Shown one piece after another: positions 61,201 through 64,000 of a stretch of DNA of 64,000 nt (position 1 is its first letter; every line of letters begins with the position of its first letter). Made by a program: the position numbers and the translations under genes. The notes beneath the pieces were generated by a model. That model was given only the letters and a program-made list of their open reading frames with translations, made no database searches and was not told where the DNA came from. This DNA comes from Effrenium voratum (lineage: Eukaryota; Sar; Dinophyceae; Suessiales; Symbiodiniaceae): assembly GCA_963377175.1 (NCBI GenBank), contig CAUJNA010000446.1, positions 1,319,935-1,383,934 of the forward strand, read 5' to 3'.

Positions 61201-62420
61201 AGAAAACAGCCACGCGACCCCCCACAAGGACTTGGAATCTTTGCCACTGATCCGCTCCCCGGCAAAACAAGTGACACCGTCTTGTTGGTTGTGGTTGGGG
61301 AAGAGGATACACACACAATAGGCAAACCGCGAACACGGCAAGCTAAGTCTGGCAATGGAGTTTTGTCTCCGTGAAATCCTGGAGGTCTGGCCTCCTTTCT
61401 TCCCTGACACAAGGGCGAATCAACAACGCAACCAGTCTAACTCAGTTTGATTGAGCAGTTGCCTTTTGCAACCCAAACCGCGGGTCCTGGCCCTAACTCA
61501 ACAAACGGCTTCTCGATTCGAGGCACGCCAATTTGAAGTGGCAACTGAAACCAAACTGAAACCATACCATCTGGGTGTGAACTTTAAGGGGAAACGGGAC
61601 AGGAATCGGGATTCATGTCACTTGGAGGTGGGGAACCCCATTGAAACCACCTGAAAGGGCACCTATGTTCGTCCATTGCACCCGGGTCAGGAAACTGCCA
61701 ATCGATTGATATATATATATATATATAGATATGTACTTATATGCTGCACACATCTTTACAAATATATTTCTAAGGGACACGTAAGGACCCCATGTTTTCG
61801 GCCAGAAGGCCAGCTACGCTTGCAAGAGTGGATTTGTAGGAAGCGTCTTTGTCCACAAGGACACCAATGTATTCGTAGGGAGTGGATTTGTCCAAAGAAG
61901 CCAGACTTTTGGTCTAACACTGACATCTTCCCAAACAGCTTGAGGCCAACTGGGAAAGTGAGGACAAGTACTGGTACCACCCTTCCCCCATGCTCAGCTT
62001 GAGAATGCCCCGAAAAAACAACAACAAAAAACCACTGGGGTTGGGCACATTTTCCGAAAGGGTCCCCTAAGTGGGCCAATTGCTACAACTCACAAACCGA
62101 GAAATGGGTATCATAATAAACCCACCAGGAATTGGACCGCAGGTTTTAGTCTTTGCATCAGGGTTCCATTTTGGGCACGTTTTGACCCACCGCCAAATTT
62201 TGAATCAGAAAACCGCAGGTTTTAGCCTTTGATTGCAGGGCTCCATTTTGGGGTTACCCCATTTTTGACACACCGCCAAATTTTGAATCCACCGGACCAG
62301 TTGGACCTCCACCAGCTCTATCCACGTCTCAGCCCGCGCGCGTCGCCCAAAAACGCTCCGCGGGGCCTCACGGGACACCGCCTTGTTCGCCAGCACCACG
62401 ATGCGCCGTGCAGTCTGCAC
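27029..62420 (-). CDS. CASTOR/POLLUX-type ion channel, cytosolic RCK region (5' part outside window)
   Basis: Multi-exon gene. Predicted exons, 5' to 3': 62420-62307, 61195-61121, 60470-60410, 56660-56566, 54108-53998, 52238-52145, 48359-48240, 45763-45704, 44663-44631, 39280-39137, 36900-36814, 35769-35702, 34910-34865, 31405-31339, 30144-29987, 28115-27927 and 27109-27029. The joined peptide follows the CASTOR/POLLUX/DMI1 cytosolic region in order: the 'ARxIVVLA' strand and 'DAxxLxxVLxLxG' helix of RCK1, the 'FIGxLLxxAxRQ' helix, 'FYI', then the RCK2 'GW' strand, 'LExLPLE', 'LATLLxxRDI', 'IDYxxSNxL' and 'ARxRGExxxGxxL'. Plant members are tetrameric Ca2+-gated channels of the nuclear envelope or plastid; the role here is unknown. 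Most junctions keep phase. 60410/56660, 56566/54108 and 52145/48359 need a one-base slide at the splice site. The pore and start codon lie to the right. Family assignment comes from remembered alignment, not a search. Confidence 0.72.
27927..28115 (-). CDS. Channel exon: Glu/Arg-rich linker to last RCK2 strand
   Basis: The frame containing 'YWHKAVLREQMRVFRAGARS' and 'EEICGELPD' is open; donor GGGGAT|GTGGGT. The acceptor is GTGGAG|CTT (phase 0, joins 29987) or CTTCAG|GTAC at 28092 (AG|G but out of phase). It ends 'FFSLRRMALGD', which with the next exon's 'VILC' resembles the 'RRKWSLKDVFVVI' terminus of CASTOR. The ~50-residue charged linker is not known from plant members. Confidence 0.6.
28500..29600. 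repeat. AT-rich intronic segment with 21-base minisatellite
   Basis: AT-rich compared with its flanks. Contains TA runs at 28,755-28,777 and 29,350-29,373 and about four copies of a 21-base unit (AAATGCACGGAAATCGGCGGG type) at 29,045-29,135. Related GAAATNNNCGTGCAT pieces occur near 28,790-28,860 and 29,328. No gene. Confidence 0.8.
29736..29851. mobile_element. Small inverted-repeat element, family C
   Basis: TTCAAAACCCGGTACTCAAA, then GGTCTACCCAGAACCGTGTA, then ATTTATGGCTGGGATTGTCC, ending CGTTTTGAT. Intron after exon 29987. Confidence 0.85.
29987..30144 (-). CDS. Channel exon: C-terminal lobe of RCK2
   Basis: 52 codons, acceptor CCGCGAG|GT, donor CGGCAG|GTCTAT. 'YDIEIVRDAHAADSEEA' then 'IWAKLHERGEELLGFDLPVW' aligns with 'NEMHIxxAxxYLxxGExxSFYEIMLRARQRREIVIGYRL' near the C-terminus of CASTOR. 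The following intron starts with long C/A runs (29,888-29,980) and holds the family C repeat 29736-29851, the AT-rich minisatellite region 28.5-29.6 kb and no other gene. Confidence 0.72.
30180..30560. repeat. Imperfect tandem repeat, unit about 120-140 bases
   Basis: Three copies of CCTACAAACTTGATTGGAC-like sequence (near 30,194, 30,335 and 30,456), each followed by poly-A with CCGC, AATAATGTCCC and CTTGCGGCC. Immediately upstream of channel exon 30144. Confidence 0.75.
31222..31320. repeat. Dispersed repeat, family D
   Basis: Shares TTGGTTGCTGTTGA and TCTAAAGATCCAACCCAATA and CAGTCAAG with 54177-54289; a partial relative is at about 5,040-5,125. AAAAAGT/ACTTTTT-like internal inverted parts. 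Confidence 0.85.
31339..31405 (-). CDS. Channel exon: RCK2 helix before 'LEELF'
   Basis: 22 codons plus one base, acceptor GCCGCAG|AGG. 'RRRVVLASSNELKVAELARR' continues the family's 'MALAMVAEDRQINDVLEELF' with nearly equal spacing. The phase fits the next exon only if the donor is GCCG|GAAAGA (GA donor). Taken alone the peptide resembles the N-terminus of HAM1/ITPase proteins; phase and position favour the channel. A family D repeat begins 19 bases past the donor and a family A repeat ends 92 bases before the acceptor. Confidence 0.6.
31497..31604 (+). mobile_element. Small inverted-repeat element, family A
   Basis: TGGGTCAAAATCCAAATCGT at one end and GGGTTTGACCCA at the other. 92 bases upstream of the exon starting at 31405. 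Confidence 0.88.
34865..34910 (-). CDS. Channel exon: RCK2 'IDYINSNKL'
   Basis: 46-base exon, acceptor TACCCAG|G, donor CAG|GTGCTT. The peptide 'SGLIDYINSNKLSCQ' matches 'KISDYVLSNELVSMALA'. The intron following (31406-34864, 3.5 kb) holds the family A repeat at 31497-31604 and unrecognised sequence; a C/G-run tract lies near 33,370. Confidence 0.7.
35702..35769 (-). CDS. Channel exon: RCK2 'VILPQVLGKRG' strand
   Basis: 22 codons plus two bases, acceptor GGCTGAG|GTG. 'VILPQVLGKRGERSCWKS' aligns with 'SVIISEILDPRTKNLLSMS'. The 3' end has no GT; CATG|GAGTCG (GA donor) restores phase with the next exon, and GAG is repeated at both splice sites, so the exact cut is ambiguous. It lies antisense inside a 301-codon plus-strand ORF (35028-35933) that is not a gene. 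The family B repeat (35833-35928) sits 64 bases upstream. Confidence 0.65.
35833..35928. mobile_element. Small inverted-repeat element, family B
   Basis: TTTGGGTATGGGTCAAAA and GGGTACCTATTTTTGACCCA ends, with the core ACCGCAGATTTTACCA. 64 bases upstream of the exon starting at 35769. Confidence 0.8.
36656..36772. mobile_element. Small inverted-repeat element, family C
   Basis: ATCAAAACCCGGTACC at one end and CCCCGGGTTTTGA at the other, with the shared core TGGTCTACCCACCACGTGA and TTCTGGCTGGGACTGCCCC. 41 bases past exon 36814. Confidence 0.88.
36814..36900 (-). CDS. Channel exon: RCK2 'VATLLQVRDI' helix
   Basis: 29 codons, phase 0 to 0, acceptor GTGTCGAG|GAT, donor TTG|GTGCGG. 'DRLTVATLLQVRDILRVR' is a near-direct match to 'ADSRSLATLLLIRDIQxxR', one of the best conserved CASTOR/POLLUX segments, and is the strongest single support for the family call. 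The family C repeat (36656-36772) lies 41 bases past the donor. Confidence 0.8.
37515..37617. mobile_element. Small inverted-repeat element, family B
   Basis: GTGGCTGTGGCTCAACAAAT and CATCTTGAGACACACCCATA, with the core AACCTGCGGTTTGCCCCAGC. Intronic. Confidence 0.7.
39137..39280 (-). CDS. Channel exon: RCK2 'LEGLPLE' and following strand
   Basis: 48 codons, phase 0 to 0, acceptor TTTGTAG|GTG, donor GAT|GTTTGA. It contains 'LGARYKLEGLPLEAAK', matching 'xxVIRRHLESLPLE', then 'LWIICSSKCVSED', matching 'FDSILILADESVED' with a short insertion between. This frame is not the longest one open here; two overlapping minus ORFs are shadows. The next intron (36901-39136) holds no recognised feature. 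Confidence 0.75.
39370..39505 (+). repeat. CCA/CAA trinucleotide run
   Basis: Imperfect CAACCACCA- and AACAACAA-type repeat in the intron just upstream of channel exon 39280. Open frames here are repeat-derived. Confidence 0.88.
39908..40228 (+). repeat. Telomere-like 13-base tandem array
   Basis: About 24 copies of CTAACCCTAACCT, which on the other strand is TTAGGG alternating with TTAGAGG. First block of a composite array inside a channel intron. Confidence 0.95.
40229..40928 (+). repeat. GAT trinucleotide microsatellite
   Basis: About 700 bases of GAT with scattered substitutions. The junction with the telomere-like block reads CCCTGATGATGACGAAGTCG. ORFs of poly-Asp, Met, His, Ile or Ser are artefacts. 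Confidence 0.95.
40929..41071 (+). repeat. Telomere-like 13-base array, second block
   Basis: Starts with degenerate CTCCAACCTTAAGCTC, then CTAACCCTAACCT units. Confidence 0.93.
41072..41477 (-). repeat. Inverted block: GAT repeat plus telomere-like array
   Basis: On the plus strand: ATC repeats (41,076-41,238), then AGGTTAGGGTTAG units (41,239-41,477). Read on the minus strand it is a telomere-like array followed by GAT, the same order as elsewhere, and its junction CCCTGATGATGACGAAGGCG repeats that at 40,226 with one change. Confidence 0.92.
41478..42594 (+). repeat. GAT trinucleotide microsatellite
   Basis: About 1.1 kb of interrupted GAT repeats, richer in GCTGAT, GACGAT and GGATGA variants than the first block. 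Confidence 0.95.
42595..42736 (+). repeat. Telomere-like 13-base array, third block
   Basis: Starts with CTCTAACCTTAACCTC, like the start of the second block, then CTAACCCTAACCT units. Confidence 0.93.
42737..43398 (+). repeat. GAT trinucleotide microsatellite, last block
   Basis: About 660 bases of interrupted GAT, ending at GATGATGCCTTCG. AT-rich unique sequence with an AAT run follows (43,400-43,690). Confidence 0.95.
44631..44663 (-). CDS. Channel micro-exon: RCK2 'YQNLT'
   Basis: A 33-base exon, 'VRRNYKYQNLT', acceptor CGGAG|GTG, donor ACT|GTGCCC. With the next exon it gives exactly the family spacing from 'NIS' to 'LExLPLE' (23 residues). Reading past the donor runs into TAG at 44589, which could mislead a gene finder into ending the gene here. 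The 5.35-kb intron that follows contains the telomere-like/GAT composite array. Confidence 0.65.
45704..45763 (-). CDS. Channel exon: RCK2 second strand
   Basis: 20 codons, 'VVIYAPEDPTFREEYLDASQ', aligned with 'SELWMFNDVPEKEREKKLID' of CASTOR. Acceptor CAACCAG|GTG. The only donor that keeps both phase and family spacing is CAG|GCTCGC, a GC donor. The intron to 44664 holds a copy of the widespread short repeat at about 45,588-45,655. Confidence 0.72.
48240..48359 (-). CDS. Channel exon: first strand of RCK2
   Basis: 40 codons, phase 0 to 0, acceptor CGCCTAG|GTA, donor TTT|GTTCAA. The peptide 'ALIIVIGWNEGIGSIMYLGF' corresponds to the Rossmann-like 'xILFCGWRRDxxDMI' strand/turn that opens RCK2 in CASTOR-type channels. 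It is hydrophobic enough to be mistaken for a membrane helix, but position and phase place it in RCK2. The intron behind it (45764-48239) has no recognised gene; 47,160-47,260 is G/C-run rich. Confidence 0.72.
51550..51653 (+). mobile_element. Small inverted-repeat element, family A
   Basis: Ends TGGGTCAAAA and TTTTGACCCAT. Intron between exons 52145 and 48359; no known exon nearby. Confidence 0.88.
52145..52238 (-). CDS. Channel exon: end of RCK1 ('LPP...ERLICLSEA')
   Basis: Acceptor CCCTATAG|GTG. The peptide 'VVLLPPMEHTFLGTERLI' then 'CLSEA' matches the family's 'KIILNPxDxYxLxxGDxxLVIAED' lobe. The donor is ATGG|GTTTTT or, with a one-base slide, ATG|GGTTTT. The next intron (48360-52144, 3.8 kb) holds the family A repeat at 51550-51653, generic short repeats and nothing else I can call. 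Confidence 0.7.
53865..53995. repeat. Tandem duplication next to an exon's 3' end
   Basis: CCTCCCTGATGAAAGCTCTT occurs twice (near 53,872 and 53,939), each time followed 30-45 bases later by TTGGGTGGCGCCAT. On the coding strand the intron's first bases are therefore duplicated directly behind channel exon 53998. Confidence 0.85.
53998..54108 (-). CDS. Channel exon: RCK1 C-terminal lobe, 'FYI' segment
   Basis: 37 codons from acceptor ACGGAG|GTT. The peptide includes 'RFYIAEVKGIEGRSASL', aligned with 'CEFYIKRWPQLDG' of the family; the number of residues from the preceding 'RQ' to 'FYI' (17) equals the family's. No GT donor is available. The phase that fits is CGA|GATGGC (GA donor); a GC donor four bases further is the alternative. 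The first ~130 bases of the following intron are a tandem duplication (53865-53995). Confidence 0.7.
54177..54289. repeat. Dispersed repeat, family D
   Basis: Second good copy of the repeat at 31222-31320. 69 bases upstream of the channel exon starting at 54108. Confidence 0.85.
54732..54829. repeat. Dispersed repeat, family G
   Basis: CTCAGATGCCCAGTGGCCAT, CATCCTTTGTTGGTTGGTTG and GGGGAACCCTTCCCCAAAA, shared with 60993-61087. Confidence 0.85.
56214..56319. repeat. Dispersed repeat, family E
   Basis: Second copy of the element at 2987-3099, sharing ATTTTAGCAGTTAAG and CCACAATAAGCAAAAATGTA. In the intron just after channel exon 56566. Confidence 0.88.
56566..56660 (-). CDS. Channel exon: RCK1 'FIGQLLVEASRQ' helix
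   Basis: Acceptor GCTACAG|GGGG, donor GCTG|GTTTGG. The peptide contains 'QLDFTEDFIGQLLVEASRQ', matching the conserved 'VVAHDVIGRLMIQCARQ' helix of CASTOR/POLLUX channels with equal spacing from the preceding exon. The intron after it (54109-56565) holds the small repeats at 56214-56319, 54732-54829 and 54177-54289, plus unrecognised sequence. Confidence 0.75.
59190..59720. repeat. Degenerate minisatellite, CTCCCATGTTTGGA motif
   Basis: CTCCCATGTTTGGA or close variants recur about six times, interleaved with GAAAGACAAGAGTCCCA and GTCAATTGTTGTC-type pieces. Unit length is irregular (about 50-70). Intron between exons 60410 and 56660. Confidence 0.7.
60410..60470 (-). CDS. Channel exon: RCK1 'TIVE' strand
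   Basis: Acceptor GGCGAG|GAC; peptide 'DRCTIVECCLAGASLIDSS', which aligns with 'xHIVVELSDxDNxxLVKL' of CASTOR-type channels. It joins in phase to the previous exon. The following join to 56660 keeps the family spacing only if one shared G at the junction is counted once, so the donor is either CGCG|GTGCC or CGCGG|TGCC. The 3.75-kb intron behind it (56661-60409) contains the degenerate minisatellite near 59.2-59.7 kb, a CA-rich tract near 58,790 and no other gene I can support. Confidence 0.65.
60993..61087. repeat. Dispersed repeat, family G
   Basis: Second copy of 54732-54829. It starts 34 bases past the splice donor of exon 61121. Confidence 0.85.
61121..61195 (-). CDS. Channel exon: RCK1 'DAQTLNVLLTLQG' helix
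   Basis: 25 codons, phase 0 to 0. Pyrimidine-rich acceptor CTGCGAG|GAA, donor CTC|GTGTCG. The peptide 'EADAQTLNVLLTLQGLN' matches the conserved 'SDARxLRxVLxLxG' helix that follows the 'VLA' strand in this family. Reading through the donor hits a stop (TAG at 61112), so the open frame looks like a terminal exon, but the next RCK1 segment follows at 60470. The intron to 60471 holds the repeat at 60993-61087 and no other recognised content. Confidence 0.75.
62104..62290. mobile_element. Two adjacent family B elements
   Basis: The core ACCGCAGGTTTTAG occurs twice (near 62,140 and 62,212), each followed by CCATTTTGGG and by TTTTGACcCACCGCCAAATT-like ends. The second copy ends about 16 bases from the splice donor of exon 62307. 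Confidence 0.78.
62307..62420 (-). CDS. Channel exon: RCK1 strand/helix
   Basis: 38 codons, phase 0 to 0, acceptor CCTAG|GTG, donor GAG|GTCCAA. The peptide contains 'ARRIVVLANKAVSREAP', matching the second-half RCK1 strand of CASTOR/POLLUX proteins ('ARxIIVLA'), followed by an Arg-rich insertion the plant proteins lack. The next intron (61196-62306) begins with two copies of a short inverted-repeat element (62104-62290), the nearer ending only 16 bases from the donor. Confidence 0.75.
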
Positions 62421-62927
62421 CTAGGAATGGGAAACCGTGGGCATGTCTTGGAGTTTTTGACTCGAAAGTCCCAACCTCTGTCCAAGCCACTGGAGAAAAA
62501 AAATAGATTTGGATCTGGTGTTGATTTGCGTGTGAAAATAAGGGGATCCAAGAAGTGCGGATTTGCCTCTGGGCTTCTTTTTGGACCAAGGGGACCCACC
62601 GGAGGTGGTGAGTTGCCCTCTGTGAGGGACCCATGCCCTTTGTCTTCTTCAAATCCTCCACTTGAGGGTCTGGAGGCTCATGGTTAGCATTACGTGCACA
62701 AAGGTTTCAGGGTACGCTTGGGCGTTACTGACGTAACTAGCTGGCCCATGTAAGTAGGTCAAACGGGAAGCCAAACGAGCAGCTGGGCTGATGGAATCAA
62801 TGGAAACAGCTTGAAACTTGCTGGTTCGCAGGGGATCATGTTTGTGTTTTGGAAATGACATTGACTGTTGCATTCGACATGCCACCAAATCAGGTACAAA
62901 GAGATATGGATATGAAATATATGGCCA

Positions 62928-63038
62928 TGGGACAACACCAATGGTGCCATGTTGGGGTAGGTGAATTCACCACCCATTTTAGAACCTATTGTAGCGGGGA
63001 GGATGTTCACTGGGGGTACGATTTGGGTTTTGACCCAT
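62928..63038 (-). mobile_element. Small inverted-repeat element, family A, reverse orientation
   Basis: GTAGGTGAATTCACCACCC and GGATGTTCACTGGGGGTACG mark it as the reverse complement of the family; ends TTTTGACCCA. 75 bases past the doubtful exon 63113. Confidence 0.85.
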
Positions 63039-63112
63039 AGAGAGCAACAAAGCACGACAAGTGACAAGGGTTCAGGAATGAACCGGAAGGATCCGGATAC
63101 ACCGGACATCAC

Positions 63113-63177
63113 CCGGATGGATCGCCCGATCGCCCGATCCCCTCATCTCGGGCAGGCGCCGCCACTCGCGTGACGTC
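63113..63177 (-). CDS. Possible channel exon upstream of RCK1 second half
   Basis: Minus strand: AG|GAC acceptor and GG|GTGATG donor enclose an open stretch containing 'DEGIGRSGDPS'. This loosely resembles the 'CRSGSP' loop that precedes the 'ARxIVVLA' strand in CASTOR-type RCK1. The phase does not join the next exon (62420), so an exon would be missing between them. Small inverted-repeat elements lie on both sides (62928-63038 and 63291-63411), as they do around secure exons. It also contains a short GATCGCCC-type tandem repeat, which argues for caution. Confidence 0.35.
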
Positions 63178-63290
63178 CTGTTGAGCTACTCCGGTGAGCT
63201 ACTCCCCGGATGGGTGTTTCAAAGGGTGCAAAAAGGCCCAGGGACTGTTCAAACAGCCCCCAAATAGCCCAAAGAAGGTCACTTCAGTCG

Positions 63291-63411
63291 CAATCAAAGC
63301 CTTGTACTAACATGGTCTACCCAGAACCATGTACAGGATTGAGAAGGCGGCCGCAGCTATTTATGGTTGGGATCGTCCCTTACTAACCTTCATCTGCCCG
63401 GGTTTTGATTG
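63291..63411. mobile_element. Small inverted-repeat element, family C
   Basis: CAATCAAAGCCTTGTAC and CCCGGGTTTTGATTG ends, core TGGTCTACCCAGAACCATGT. 114 bases upstream of the doubtful exon 63177. Confidence 0.87.
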
Positions 63412-63859
63412 CGGCTCACTTATCAAATATCATTTGACAGCCATTGGGTGCTGGATGGTTGGTTTTTTTTTTAGTTTTCCTGACAAGAGGTAAACTGGGG
63501 CCGGGTCCTCTAGTGCGCGAAGCCTCTGGATTGACAAGGAACCACAGATACACTCCCACCTATACATGTGACACGTGTGCACTCCTCACTAACGCAAAAC
63601 CACCCAAAAGCACCACTGGTCGAGGGAATCGCCTCATGCTTTTGTTGGTCAGGGTTGGCTGGGCCCCTGGTTGCCGGAAAGTTTCAGGCCGGAAGTTCGG
63701 CTCGGGCGGGGTTGGACTCTGATAAAAAGGGGGCCAAAAAGGCCGCAAGGCTATGCTTGTGTGGCTGAGCAATCTCAGAGACCGGACTCAAATTGTTCGT
63801 GACTGTACTGGATCAACAAAAAGACACACCTTTTTTCCCAAATAGCTGAAAGCTATAGG

Positions 63860-64000
63860 GGTTCTAACTTCTGTTAAAGAGGCGAACATGATTTGCGAGA
63901 TTGACGGGCTGGTGCTCGGGGGCGTGCAGTTTGGAGTGCTGGTGTAGCTGCTGTTTGGGGGTGTTGTTTGGGGTGCTGTTGGAAGTGGTGGTGACGGCGC
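63860..64000 (-). CDS. Possible exon at window edge, Thr/Asn/Pro/Gln-rich
   Basis: All three minus-strand frames are open across the last ~110 bases. One reads a low-complexity Thr/Asn/Gln/His stretch followed by 'APEHQPVNLANHVRLF'. It could be a linker exon of the channel gene, whose N-terminal half must lie to the right. No family motif is present and the piece is cut by the window end, so this is weak. Confidence 0.25.

Overview
The window looks like nuclear DNA of a dinoflagellate (inference). Short GC-ending exons lie in long introns of roughly 0.4-5 kb. Nearly all convincing exons are on the minus strand, head to tail. Most intron 3' ends read AG followed by G, and several 5' splice sites fit only GC or GA instead of GT. 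These habits, together with crowds of small inverted-repeat elements and microsatellites, match Symbiodiniaceae/Polarella-type genomes better than plants, stramenopiles or animals. No rRNA, tRNA, bacterial-type operon or CRISPR was seen. None of the long uninterrupted ORFs is a convincing gene; coding sequence was found by reading exons, their phases and splice sites by eye, so boundaries are predictions.

Right and centre (about 63.2 kb down to 27.0 kb, minus strand): 17 exons, plus one doubtful one, encode the cytosolic part of a CASTOR/POLLUX (DMI1/SYM8)-type ion channel. The second half of RCK domain 1 lies between 62.4 and 52.1 kb and RCK domain 2 between 48.4 and 27.0 kb. The membrane pore and the start codon lie beyond the right edge. 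One intron (39,281-44,630) carries 3.5 kb of telomere-like 13-bp repeats alternating with GAT microsatellite, including what looks like a clean 405-bp inversion.

Centre-left (26.7 kb down to 10.9 kb, minus strand): 13 more exons encode about 570 residues of a mostly helical protein I do not recognise. Its core has the metal-site-like pattern H-E-x5-H-D-x2-H. It ends at a stop codon at 10,929. Reading phase runs on from the channel exons into this part with no obvious new start, so the window may hold one giant gene encoding a channel fused to a new domain. Two tandem genes remain possible.

Left (1-10.9 kb): mostly repeats and unrecognised sequence, with a few exon-like pieces: three on the minus strand (7.1, 4.9 and 4.5 kb) and a possible two-exon plus-strand gene end at 7.9-8.2 kb.

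The introns hold at least seven families of about 100-bp elements with terminal inverted repeats, many of them within 15-115 bp of an exon, which suggests introner-like behaviour. They also hold a 1.8-kb AT-rich element with inverted ends (13,395-15,175), tandem hairpins and several minisatellites.
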